Positions 23,568-30,440 of a DNA stretch of 36,802 bases are shown here, one piece after another; within the stretch, counting starts at the first letter, position 1; every line of letters begins with the position of its first letter. The position numbers were made by a program, and so were the translations under genes. Origin of the DNA: an uncultured Oscillospiraceae bacterium (lineage in GTDB: Bacteria; Bacillota; Clostridia; Oscillospirales; Oscillospiraceae); contig CANRIF010000012.1 in assembly GCA_947630645.1 (NCBI GenBank), forward strand, positions 1-36,802. The letters are read 5' to 3'. The notes below the pieces were generated by a model. The model was not told the origin of the DNA. It made no database searches and worked only from the letters and a program-made list of their open reading frames with translations.

Positions 23568-24152
23568 TCAGAAAAGACCCGCGATGATGTCCACGCACCG
23601 GTCGATGCCCAGGGTGCCGCTGTCCAGCGCGATGTGGTAGTGCTGGGCCTTGCCCCACTCCATATCCGTGTAGAACTGGTAATAGGCGGCGCGGCGCTTG
23701 TCCTTGTCGCGCAGGCGCTTTTCCGGGGAGTCGTCCCGCTCGCCGTAGAGCTTCACGATGCGCTCCGCCCGCTTTTTCATGTCAGCGAACACGAATACCT
23801 TCAAAAGGTCCGCCTTCCCCTCCAGGATGTAGTCCGCGCAGCGGCCCACGATGACGCAGTCCTCTTTCTCGGCGATCTCCAGGATCAGCTTGCGCTGCAC
23901 GGTCCAGAGGTAGTCCTGCACCGACAGGCCGTTGACGGACCGGTCCGCGAACGCCGTCGCCAGCCACCCGCCCTTGGGGGTGTACTCGCCCCGCTCGGCT
24001 ATGTATTCCTTTGCCAGGCCGCTCTCCTCGGCGATCTTTTCCAGAAGTTCGTTGTCATAGCAGGGGATGCCCAGCTTTTCCGCCGTGTGGCGGCCCACGG
24101 TACGCCCGCCGCTGCCGAACTCCCGGCTGATGGTGATGATCCTGTGTGCCAT
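23568..24152 (-). CDS. Cytidylate kinase-like family protein
   Basis: 194 residues, the cytidylate-kinase-like (AAK6 type) P-loop family: ITISREFGSGGRTVGRHTAE holds the variant phosphate loop (SGGRTVG), followed by IPCYDNELLEKIAEESG, DCVIVGRCADYIL, and the lid region with paired arginines (KDKRRAAYY). True Cmk proteins are larger (about 220) and this family is usually separate from them; the in vivo substrate is not known. ATG at 24152 is chosen because AAGGAGC lies seven bases upstream; the frame continues further 5' without a better site. It is upstream of the thiamine operon on the same strand with no terminator between. Confidence 0.88.
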   Translation of the reverse strand: MAHRIITISREFGSGGRTVGRHTAEKLGIPCYDNELLEKIAEESGLAKEYIAERGEYTPKGGWLATAFADRSVNGLSVQDYLWTVQRKLILEIAEKEDCVIVGRCADYILEGKADLLKVFVFADMKKRAERIVKLYGERDDSPEKRLRDKDKRRAAYYQFYTDMEWGKAQHYHIALDSGTLGIDRCVDIIAGLF

Positions 24153-24214
24153 ATCGTTGCTCCTTCCTCCGGACACACCCATGGCGCGGCGCGTCCGGCT
24201 CCTGTCTTGCCCTA

Positions 24215-24243
24215 ATAATAGCAAAAAACTGCCGCCGCGTCAA
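24215..24243 (-). promoter_or_regulatory. Promoter of the cytidylate-kinase-like gene
   Basis: Minus strand: TTGACG (24243-24238), 17-bp spacer, TATTAT (24220-24215), about 63 bases before the start codon. It is divergent from the tRNA-Leu promoter. Confidence 0.75.
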
Positions 24244-24274
24244 CGGTATGTGCCGGGAAAATCTCGCCGCCGTC

Positions 24275-24303
24275 TTGCAAGACGGCCCCATTTCCGCTAT
24301 AAT
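24275..24303 (+). promoter_or_regulatory. Promoter of tRNA-Leu
   Basis: TTGCAA (24275-24280), 17-bp spacer, perfect TATAAT (24298-24303), 12 bases before the tRNA. Confidence 0.8.
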
Positions 24304-24315
24304 GGGCCGTACCAG

Positions 24316-24400
24316 GCGGGTATGGTGGAATTGGCAGACACGATGGATTTAGGTTCCCTTGGCAAAAGCCGTGCAGGTTCAAGTCCTGTTACCCGCACCA
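24316..24400 (+). tRNA. tRNA-Leu (TAG)
   Basis: 85 bases with the long variable arm of class II tRNAs (GGC-AAAA-GCC). Acceptor strands GCGGGTA and TACCCGC pair; discriminator A and CCA are encoded. The loop TTTAGGT gives anticodon TAG, leucine. The anticodon stem ATGGA/TCCCT has one mismatch. T-loop TTCAAGT. Confidence 0.93.
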
Positions 24401-24402
24401 GC

Positions 24403-24432
24403 GGCCCGGGAGTATTGCTCCCGGGCCTTACT
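24403..24432 (+). terminator. Terminator of tRNA-Leu
   Basis: GGCCCGGGAG (24403-24412) pairs perfectly with CTCCCGGGCC (24418-24427), followed by TTACTTT. Confidence 0.8.
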
Positions 24433-24437
24433 TTGCG

Positions 24438-24466
24438 TTGACGGAAGGACGCCGATAGGATATAAT
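24438..24466 (+). promoter_or_regulatory. Promoter of the DUF4160/DUF2442 pair
   Basis: TTGACG (24438-24443), 17-bp spacer, perfect TATAAT (24461-24466), about 24 bases before the start codon. It is near consensus. Confidence 0.85.
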
Positions 24467-24489
24467 ATCAAGTGAGCGAGGTGGTCACG

Positions 24490-24756
24490 ATGCCAGAACT
24501 TTGCCGATTTTACAACATCGTTATCAAGATGATCTACATGGACGACGGACAGCACAACAAGCCCCATTTTCATGTGCTGTATGCGGAATACGAGGCGTCC
24601 GTCGGCATAGACGGGGAACTGTTGGCCGGCAGCCTGCCCGTGAAGCAGCTCAAACTCGTGCAGGCATGGGCAGCCATCCACGAGGATGAACTATATGCCG
24701 CCTGGAACAATGCGGTGCGCGGTATCCCGTTCGGCAAGATCGCACCGCTGCAGTGA
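24490..24756 (+). CDS. DUF4160 family protein
   Basis: 88 residues. The family pattern is clear: IVIKMIYMDDGQHNKPHFHV near the N-terminus, then a YEASVGIDGELLAGSLP strand-turn and LKLVQAWAAIHEDELYAAWN. DUF4160 proteins are almost always encoded beside DUF2442 proteins, as here, and the pair has been suggested to be toxin-antitoxin-like; that role is not proven. The ATG at 24490 has GAGGTGG just upstream; a GTG six codons earlier lies on top of the ribosome site and is less likely. Confidence 0.9.
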   Translation: MPELCRFYNIVIKMIYMDDGQHNKPHFHVLYAEYEASVGIDGELLAGSLPVKQLKLVQAWAAIHEDELYAAWNNAVRGIPFGKIAPLQ

Positions 24757-24768
24757 GGAGATTCTGAT

Positions 24769-25062
24769 ATGTATGTTATGGATGGGATCGCCTACGCGGG
24801 GACGCCCTCTCACGTTGTGAGCGTGTCCGGCGTCCGGCCGATGGATGATCACAAGCTGTGGGTCCGGTTCAGCACAGGAGAGGCGAAGGTGTTCGACTTC
24901 AAGCCGCTGCTGAAGGCCCCCGGCTTTGCGCCCCTGGCGGATATGGACGTATTTAGAGGAGTTTATATCGACTACGGCACGGCAGTTTGGTGCGGCGGCG
25001 ACATCGACATCGCGCCGGAGACGCTTTATGAGGAGGGCGTCCTGGCGGAGAACGTGGGCTGA
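24769..25062 (+). CDS. DUF2442 family protein
   Basis: 97 residues. Family features: VSGVRPMDDHKLWVRFSTGE, a FDFKPLLK segment, FRGVYIDYGTAVWCGGDIDI and a C-terminal APETLYEEG. DUF2442 is usually the partner of DUF4160 and may bind DNA or the partner protein. It starts 12 bases after the DUF4160 stop with GAGGAG upstream, so both are made from one message. An in-frame ATG three codons later is an alternative start. Confidence 0.9.
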   Translation: MYVMDGIAYAGTPSHVVSVSGVRPMDDHKLWVRFSTGEAKVFDFKPLLKAPGFAPLADMDVFRGVYIDYGTAVWCGGDIDIAPETLYEEGVLAENVG

Positions 25063-25152
25063 TAATTGGTAAATATCGCTGTGCGACTGCCCACAACCCC
25101 TTGAAAATAGGGGCCTTCTCAAAAATGCTGTAAGAACACTAGCACCATCATT

Positions 25153-25187
25153 AAAGCCTTGAATCTCTAGGGATTCAAGGCTTTTTC
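25153..25187 (+). terminator. Terminator between the DUF2442 gene and the integrase remnant
   Basis: AAAGCCTTGAATC (25153-25165) pairs perfectly with GATTCAAGGCTTT (25172-25184), followed by TTCTCC; T-runs occur in both directions (TTTTT on plus, and an A-rich start giving TTTAA on minus). The 90 bases before it hold no gene I can support. Confidence 0.75.
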
Positions 25188-25222
25188 TCCTTTATGCTCT
25201 CCTCGCATTTGCCCGTTCTTTT

Positions 25223-25372
25223 CTACTTTCCAGAGCAAACTCCAGAACAAAACCCGACACCTCTCAAATATGCGTCCATCGTTGCAGATGCTTTTTGTCT
25301 CTCACCCTCTAGCACATGAGAGTAAATGTCTGTTGTGGTAGATACCTGATTGTGTCCCAGAAACGCCGTCAC
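25223..25372 (-). pseudogene. Tyrosine recombinase (integrase) C-terminal remnant
   Basis: About 49 codons translate as the end of a phage/ICE-type integrase: TAFLGHNQVSTTTDIYSHV, with LGH and the catalytic tyrosine in DIYSHV, then LEGERQKASATMDAYL. Upstream of about 25372 the frame no longer resembles an integrase (the HDLRHT motif and the rest of the catalytic domain are missing), so the gene was truncated, and the AT-rich island begins at the break. It marks a former mobile element. Confidence 0.8.
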
Positions 25373-25427
25373 ATACCACAAGTACATAAGCCAAGCACCA
25401 TTACCACCACAAGAAATAGGAAACAAC

Positions 25428-25811
25428 TCAAAAAACAGCCTTCAAAAACACCTTGTAATGGTCATCATCTAATACAATAAGTGCCCGTTTTCCGCTTTTA
25501 AAAAGGATAGCTATCGTGTGAAGACCTTTTGATTTTGCGGATGAGGCACCAGCCAATGCTCCGACTAACCCAATTACAGGGCCGCCTATTAAACCGAGCA
25601 TAGCGCCTCCTGCTCCACGCGCAAGTCCGCTACCCACGCTTTTATTAGAAGTTGCGTCTACCAATTCATAACCATCTACTGTTTCTTTAGAAATATCAAT
25701 CTCTTTGCCCTTATAACTTATATAGGCCCCTTTTCTGCCATAGGCCCCTCTCCAAAAAACATTTCCTCCAGAATAATCTCCCGCCACAACACAATTTTTC
25801 TTCGCGAACAT
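25428..25811 (-). CDS. Small protein with glycine-zipper segment, unknown function
   Basis: 127 residues. The N-terminal half (about 1-65) looks like a small beta-rich domain (GRKGAYISYKGKEIDISKETVDGYELV), followed by a Gly/Ala-rich hydrophobic stretch (GSGLARGAGGAMLGLIGGP...GALAGASSA) of the glycine-zipper kind, and a final beta segment (HTIAILFKSGKRALIVLDDD). This layout occurs in short Firmicutes proteins of unknown function that may associate with membranes. ATG at 25811 has GGAGG seven bases upstream (ATG at 25814 is also possible). It follows the zinc-ribbon gene by 17 bases, so the two form an operon. Codons are AT-rich compared with the rest of the window. Confidence 0.7.
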   Translation of the reverse strand: MFAKKNCVVAGDYSGGNVFWRGAYGRKGAYISYKGKEIDISKETVDGYELVDATSNKSVGSGLARGAGGAMLGLIGGPVIGLVGALAGASSAKSKGLHTIAILFKSGKRALIVLDDDHYKVFLKAVF

Positions 25812-25828
25812 CATTATTCCTCCCCATG

Positions 25829-26926
25829 TTAACCAAATTGGGACACTGCATCGAATATACAACTAATGCAGTACATAGCGTCTTCGTCAATATACTTCCC
25901 ACATTCAAGGCATTTGTTAGAATGAACACTACAATAGATCGAGTCTCCTGTTGTCACGGCTGGGAGTGTACAACCAGCATGGGCGCAAGTCTTTACGTTG
26001 GATGGCTTCTGATAGTTGTTTTTAGGGGCACTGGTTGGTTTTGATGTAACAATGGGCTCAAAATCCTCCAAATATATGGAAATATCATCTACCAGGTCCC
26101 ATCTTATTTTTAAGGTTTTGCCATCCAGCCACCCGAAAACAAGACAGGATGTATCGGCATCTGCCCATACATAGGTTTCGTCTGAAAAAACATCGGAAGA
26201 AGTTAAGTATGCCTGAACACGATAATAAGAATCCAGTTTTTTTACTAATTCAAGTAGTTCGTCATGTGACACTTCCTCGTTAGATGACCACACCATTGCA
26301 AATATTTTATTTTCATCATTTGCGGAATGGATCACTGTACCTTCTATGCCCATAACCATAACTGATCCAAGGCCGTTATAAAATTCGTCACTTACATTAA
26401 CCACTAGGTTGTCACTCACGTCCTGTCCTAAAACCTCAAGATATGGCCTTAAGCTTTCCCTCGTTTCTTCAAAATCAGTACTTCCCGATTCTACTGCTGC
26501 CAAATCTTGTGCCTCTAATATATTTGGTTTCAAAGTAGGCGCTGTAAATTCTTCGCTGATTCTAGGTATACTGTTTGTATCAGATCCAACATTATACTGT
26601 CCATTATTATGTGTATACCAAGCGAGAAAACATATTCCCACGCTAGTGACTAAAGCTATAATAAGCGACGAAGAAACAATCGCCCTTTTCCTTTTGTGAG
26701 CATCTCGCTCTCTACTTTGTACACATCTAACCTTCTCTTGGATATTTTGGGTGGAATCGTATGTACTCCGGCGTGGACTATATCCCATATTCCCTTCAAT
26801 GTTATTTACGTCGTCTAACAATTCCTGGGTACTTTCATCACCCCGCATCCACTTTACTTCAAATCCACAATGGGGACATTCTGTAGCCCCTGCCGGTATC
26901 TCTGTATCGCATATCTCGCAACGCAT
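25829..26926 (-). CDS. Membrane protein with zinc ribbons at both ends, unknown function
   Basis: 365 residues. The N-terminus is a zinc ribbon (Cys3, Cys6, Cys17, Cys20: CEIC and CPHC). A basic stretch (HKRKR, about 79-83) precedes one membrane helix (AIVSSSLIIALVTSVGICFLAW). The middle (about 120-310) is an acidic soluble domain of unknown type. The C-terminus again has metal-binding cysteines: CAHAGC, CSVH, CLECGKY and CISC. With one helix the two ends would lie on opposite sides of the membrane, which is unusual for zinc ribbons. GGGAGG eight bases upstream supports ATG at 26926. AT-rich; divergent from an XRE gene. Not recognised further. Confidence 0.75.
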   Translation of the reverse strand: MRCEICDTEIPAGATECPHCGFEVKWMRGDESTQELLDDVNNIEGNMGYSPRRSTYDSTQNIQEKVRCVQSRERDAHKRKRAIVSSSLIIALVTSVGICFLAWYTHNNGQYNVGSDTNSIPRISEEFTAPTLKPNILEAQDLAAVESGSTDFEETRESLRPYLEVLGQDVSDNLVVNVSDEFYNGLGSVMVMGIEGTVIHSANDENKIFAMVWSSNEEVSHDELLELVKKLDSYYRVQAYLTSSDVFSDETYVWADADTSCLVFGWLDGKTLKIRWDLVDDISIYLEDFEPIVTSKPTSAPKNNYQKPSNVKTCAHAGCTLPAVTTGDSIYCSVHSNKCLECGKYIDEDAMYCISCIFDAVSQFG

Positions 26927-26956
26927 GGCTGATCCTCCCTGTCTTGTTGTGCCTCT

Positions 26957-26998
26957 AGTGTAACACACAACCCCACAAATGTCTAGATATCTAGACAT
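26957..26998 (-). promoter_or_regulatory. Promoter of the zinc-ribbon operon with a perfect 20-bp operator
   Basis: Minus strand: TAGACA (26985-26980), 17-bp spacer, TACACT (26962-26957). ATGTCTAGATATCTAGACAT (26979-26998) is a perfect 20-bp palindrome that covers the -35 box. It lies between this promoter and the divergent XRE gene, as expected of that regulator's binding site. Confidence 0.75.
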
Positions 26999-27046
26999 AA
27001 ATGCCACTTGCCCCTCGTACAATACAGCTAGAGGGGAGGTGACATT

Positions 27047-27295
27047 GTGCTTTTCGATTATACTGTGCTGGGGAACACGATAAGAGATGTTCGCCGGGAA
27101 AAAGGATTATCCCAAGAGGTTTTGAGCGGACTTGCCGGGATCGCCCGGACACACCTGACGATGATCGAAAACGGCACGATGCACCCTACCATTGAGACGC
27201 TCTGCAAGATAGCCCAGGCCTTAGGTTTGCAAACAAGCGAATTGCTGACTATGATGGAGACACGGATCGCAGCCAGCAACAAGCAGGGCAGATAA
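27047..27295 (+). CDS. XRE-family transcriptional regulator of the AT-rich island
   Basis: 82 residues: a Cro/C1-type helix-turn-helix. IRDVRREKGLSQEVLSGLAG is the first half, IARTHLTMIENGTMHPTIET the recognition helix and linker, and LCKIAQALGLQTSELL the closing helices. The start is GTG at 27047 with AGGGGAGGTG upstream. It is divergent from the zinc-ribbon operon, with a 20-bp palindrome between them, so it is probably the repressor of both. Confidence 0.9.
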   Translation: MLFDYTVLGNTIRDVRREKGLSQEVLSGLAGIARTHLTMIENGTMHPTIETLCKIAQALGLQTSELLTMMETRIAASNKQGR

Positions 27296-27365
27296 GTCCT
27301 ATCGCTTTACATACAACGACAGCCCATAGAACATGGACTTTAGCAAAAAAGATATACGTCTTCCC

Positions 27366-27405
27366 CCAAGAGAAAGGACACGCTCCAGCGTGTCCTTTCT
27401 CTTGG
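27366..27405 (+). terminator. 18-bp hairpin after the XRE gene
   Basis: CCAAGAGAAAGGACACGC (27366-27383) pairs perfectly with GCGTGTCCTTTCTCTTGG (27388-27405), followed by CCTTTCCCT. The stem is very strong but the U-tract is poor. The 70 bases before it hold no gene I can support. Confidence 0.6.
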
Positions 27406-27464
27406 CCTTTCCCTCCCCGTATGCGTCGTTCATGCCGTGTCGTTGGTGTTTCAAGGCGGGGACG

Positions 27465-27492
27465 TTGACAAATCCCCGAGGTATTATATAAT
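27465..27492 (+). promoter_or_regulatory. Perfect-consensus promoter
   Basis: TTGACA (27465-27470), 16-bp spacer, TATAAT (27487-27492): both hexamers match consensus. A second TATAAT follows at 27497-27502. It is 235 bases before the next start codon, far more than needed for that gene, which also has a nearer promoter at 27660-27688. Confidence 0.88.
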
Positions 27493-27498
27493 CGGTTA

Positions 27499-27656
27499 TA
27501 ATGGACAAAGCGGCTGCTCCTTCCCCCGCGGCCACAGCGTCACCAGCGCGTCCCGGCCGGGGCGTGAGCGATGGCGGCTCGTCGCCAGCGGTCTGGGAGC
27601 GACGGCGGCCAGCAGCTTGCTGTCGGGTCACCTGATCGGGGCGGAACGCTTCTTTT
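27499..27656 (+). other. GC-rich leader or possible small structured RNA
   Basis: No coding frame is convincing here. Possible hairpins are GCGTCCC/GGGGCGT (27548-27565) and TGGCG/CGCCA (27572-27587). The ends can pair weakly: AAGCG (27508-27512) with CGCTT (27647-27651), and CCCC (27523-27527) with GGGG (27638-27641). CTTCTTTT ends the segment. It may be a small RNA or just a long 5' leader; no known RNA family is recognised. Confidence 0.25.
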
Positions 27657-27659
27657 CAG

Positions 27660-27688
27660 TTGTAACATCCTCCGAAATATGGTAAAAT
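27660..27688 (+). promoter_or_regulatory. Promoter of the conserved membrane protein gene
   Basis: TTGTAA (27660-27665), 17-bp spacer, TAAAAT (27683-27688), 38 bases before the start codon. Confidence 0.7.
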
Positions 27689-27726
27689 AACAAAAACCAG
27701 AAATACGCTGAAAAGGAGATACGGTC

Positions 27727-29472
27727 ATGCACAAAGGGAAAAAACGGCCCCGCCTGTTCGCCACGGCGCCGGGGCGCATCGCGTTCAGCATCATCGTCAC
27801 GGTGGTGGTGGGGTTCCTGTACTTCTATGTGTCCCTGCCCGCCATCAACCTCCAGGACGGGAACTTCTACACGTTCCTGGTCGTTCTGGGCGCGGTGTAT
27901 ATCATCAGCGCCTACCTGGCCTCCGGCCCGGACAAGGACAAGGCGCAGGAAAAGCCCGCCGAGAAGGCCTCCAGCGAGGGCCAGCCCGACTCGCCCTTCC
28001 ATGAACTGCTGAACAAGACCGGAAAGGTGCGGGGCGGGGTCCGCTTCGTGCGCCGGCACTGTCTGCCGGTGGGCATCCTGCTGGCGGTGGTGCTGCTGGT
28101 GGCGGCGGTGGGGAAGGTCATCTCCCTGCCCATCTTCCGCGCCTCGGCCTACCGGGATCTGCTGGACGTGCAGACCGGCGACTTTGCCGAGGACGTGGCC
28201 CAGATCTCCTTCAACGAGATACCCACCCTGGACCGGACCAGCGCCAACTTCCTGGGCGACCGCCAGATGGGCACCCTCAGCGACATGGTGAGCCAGTTCG
28301 AGTACTCCAACGACTCCACCCAGATCAACTACCAGGGCCGCCCGGTGCGTGTGGCGCCCATCGACTACGCGGACTTCTTCAAGTGGCTGAACAACCGGGG
28401 CCAGGGCCTGCCCGCCTATGTCATCGTGGACATGGTGACCCAGGAGGCGTCGGTGGTGCGGCTTCAGGAGGGGATACACTACTCCTTCTCGGAGATATTC
28501 AACCGCAACGTGGTGCGCCATCTGCGGTTCCAGTACCCCACCATGATGTTCTCCACGCCGGAATTTGAGATCGACGAGGACGGCCACCCCTGGTGGATCG
28601 CGCCCCGGGTGGTGAAGACCATCGGCCTGTTCGGCGGCCGGGATATCCAGGGCGCGGTGCTGATGGACGCGGTCACCGGCGAGAGCCAGTACTACGAGGA
28701 GGTCCCCACCTGGGTGGACACCCTGTACACCCCCCAGCTGATCATGGAGCAGTACGACTACCACGGCACCCTGGTCCACGGGTTCATCAACTCCGTGCTG
28801 GGCCAGCGGGACGTGACCATGACCACGGACGGCTACAACTACATCGCCATGAACGACGACGTGTATATGTACACCGGCGTGACCAGCGCCAACGCGGACC
28901 AGTCCAACCTGGGCTTCCTGCTGTGCAATATGCGTACCAAGGAGACACGCTACTATGTGGCGCCCGGCGCCACGGAGACCGCCGCCCGGGCCTCGGCCAT
29001 GGGCGTGGTGCAGGACCTGGGCTACACCGCCACCTTCCCGCTGCTGCTGAACATCTCCGGCCAGCCCAGCTACTTCATCCCCCTGATGGACGCCACCAAC
29101 CTGGTGAAGAGCTACGCCATGGTGAACGTGGCCCAGTACCAGATCGTCGCCACGGGAAGCACGGTGGCCTCCTGTGAGCAGACCTATGTGAACCTGCTGT
29201 CCGAGCGGGGCGTGGTGGCCGACGCCGGCCTGCCCTCGGCCCAGGACGAGGCCCACGGCGTGGTGGCGGAGATCCGCTCCGCCGTGCTGGACGGCAACAG
29301 CTGGTACTATATCCGCCTGGAGGACGAGACGGTGTTCTACGCCATCTCCGCCGGCCAGGACCGGAACGCCATCATCCTGAACGTGGGCGACCAGGTCACC
29401 ATCCGCCACGCCATCCCCCCGGAGGACGGCGCGGCCGCCATTCTGGACGCTTACAGCCTGGCCATCGACTGA
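27727..29472 (+). CDS. Conserved membrane protein of unknown function
   Basis: 581 residues. Three hydrophobic segments lie at the N-terminal end: about 17-36 (IAFSIIVTVVVGFLYFYVSL), about 46-62, and about 112-135 (VGILLAVVLLVAAVGKVISL). A large domain (about 140-581) follows and would face the outside; it has a conserved-looking HPWWIAPRV segment (about 289), many aromatic residues, and no cysteine motif or enzyme signature that I recognise. AAAGGAG upstream supports the ATG. It is a single-gene unit: an own promoter precedes it and a separate promoter follows. I do not recognise a named family with confidence. Confidence 0.78.
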   Translation: MHKGKKRPRLFATAPGRIAFSIIVTVVVGFLYFYVSLPAINLQDGNFYTFLVVLGAVYIISAYLASGPDKDKAQEKPAEKASSEGQPDSPFHELLNKTGKVRGGVRFVRRHCLPVGILLAVVLLVAAVGKVISLPIFRASAYRDLLDVQTGDFAEDVAQISFNEIPTLDRTSANFLGDRQMGTLSDMVSQFEYSNDSTQINYQGRPVRVAPIDYADFFKWLNNRGQGLPAYVIVDMVTQEASVVRLQEGIHYSFSEIFNRNVVRHLRFQYPTMMFSTPEFEIDEDGHPWWIAPRVVKTIGLFGGRDIQGAVLMDAVTGESQYYEEVPTWVDTLYTPQLIMEQYDYHGTLVHGFINSVLGQRDVTMTTDGYNYIAMNDDVYMYTGVTSANADQSNLGFLLCNMRTKETRYYVAPGATETAARASAMGVVQDLGYTATFPLLLNISGQPSYFIPLMDATNLVKSYAMVNVAQYQIVATGSTVASCEQTYVNLLSERGVVADAGLPSAQDEAHGVVAEIRSAVLDGNSWYYIRLEDETVFYAISAGQDRNAIILNVGDQVTIRHAIPPEDGAAAILDAYSLAID

Positions 29473-29478
29473 CCCCGC

Positions 29479-29507
29479 TTGCACGGGGCGGCGCGATATG
29501 TTATATT
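29479..29507 (+). promoter_or_regulatory. Promoter of the E2-like/azlCD operon
   Basis: TTGCAC (29479-29484), 17-bp spacer, TATATT (29502-29507), 45 bases before the start codon. The -35 hexamer is the same as that of the other E2-like gene (4652-4647). Confidence 0.65.
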
Positions 29508-29552
29508 GGAAAAAACACCCTTTTTGTCACTTCACAGCAAAGGAGGCCGCTT

Positions 29553-30440
29553 ATGCCTGAACGGTATGCACGCCGGCGCAGTATGACGGACCGCCGGGAC
29601 GGCCGGCGTCTTCGCACCATATCCCCCCTCTTCCAGCTCTCTCCGTTCACCATGCTCACCCCCGCCGACGCGGCGTGCAGCTTCACCGACAGCGCCGAGA
29701 CCTCCGTCATCGAGGCTTGGCTCCGCAGCCGCCGGGCCGACGGCAACGAGAACATGACCCTCCTGCACGTGGTCATCGCCGCCTATGTACGCACGCTGGC
29801 CCTGCGGCCGGCGCTGAACCGCTTTGTCTCCGGCCGGTTCATCTACGCCCGGGACACCATCGACGTGGTCCTGCCCACCGGCGGCAGCGGCACGGCCGAC
29901 GCCAACAGTATGTCCGTCACCGTGCGCTTCCTTCCCACGGACACGGTCTTCGACGTGTACCGCAAGATCAACGCCCGGGTGGACAACCTGAAGGCGGACC
30001 AGTCCGCCGACCGGATGGAGCGGATCGCGGGCACGCTGGTGAAGACGCCCCGGTTCATCCTGCGCTTCGCCATCGCGGTGATGCGCTGGCTGGATTACCA
30101 CGGCTGGCTCAGCCCCGCCCTGACGGAGAAGAGTCCCTACCACGGCTCGGCCCTGATCTCCGATGAGGGCAGCGTCCACCTGCCCTCCGTCCGCCGCAGC
30201 ATCAACAGCATGGGCGCGCTGCCCTTGAGCCTCTCTGTGGGCCGCACCCGCGCGGTCACGGAGCCGGACAAGGCCGGCCAGTTCACCGACCGGCGGTACA
30301 TAGATTACACCGTCACCTACGACAGCCGCATCGCGGACAGCGCCTATGTGGGCAACGCCTTCCGCTACTTCCGCTATTTCCTCCAGAACCCGGACGAACT
30401 GGAGACCCCGCCCGAGCGGGTCAACGAGGACGCCCTGTAA
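29553..30440 (+). CDS. Second stand-alone E2-like acyltransferase-fold protein
   Basis: 295 residues, a paralogue of the protein at 3726-4580: shared features are the block LHVVIAAYVRTLALRPALNRFVSGRFIY, the TDTVFDVYRKIN segment and the YHGSALISDEGSVHLPSVRR region. The E2 active-site motif DHRxxDG is replaced by DSRIADS (257-263), so the catalytic histidine is a serine and the final glycine is lost. A basic N-terminal extension (MPERYARRRSMTDRRDGRR) is unlike E2 enzymes. It has AAAGGAGG seven bases upstream and is the first gene of an operon with azlC and azlD, which suggests a link to branched-chain amino acid export. Function unknown. Confidence 0.82.
   Translation: MPERYARRRSMTDRRDGRRLRTISPLFQLSPFTMLTPADAACSFTDSAETSVIEAWLRSRRADGNENMTLLHVVIAAYVRTLALRPALNRFVSGRFIYARDTIDVVLPTGGSGTADANSMSVTVRFLPTDTVFDVYRKINARVDNLKADQSADRMERIAGTLVKTPRFILRFAIAVMRWLDYHGWLSPALTEKSPYHGSALISDEGSVHLPSVRRSINSMGALPLSLSVGRTRAVTEPDKAGQFTDRRYIDYTVTYDSRIADSAYVGNAFRYFRYFLQNPDELETPPERVNEDAL

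Noticed and set aside
24379-24681. A minus-strand open frame across the tRNA-Leu end and DUF4160
   Set aside because: Antisense to a clear gene with promoter and ribosome site; no motifs.
27499-27656. Segment considered as SRP RNA because its minus strand reads GGGGGAAGGAGCAGCC
   Set aside because: The bases that should close the GGAA tetraloop do not pair and the promoter points the other way.
27628-29484. A 618-codon open frame opposite the membrane protein gene at 27727
   Set aside because: Antisense shadow with low-complexity Val/His/Gly composition; the plus-strand gene has a promoter, ribosome site and membrane helices.
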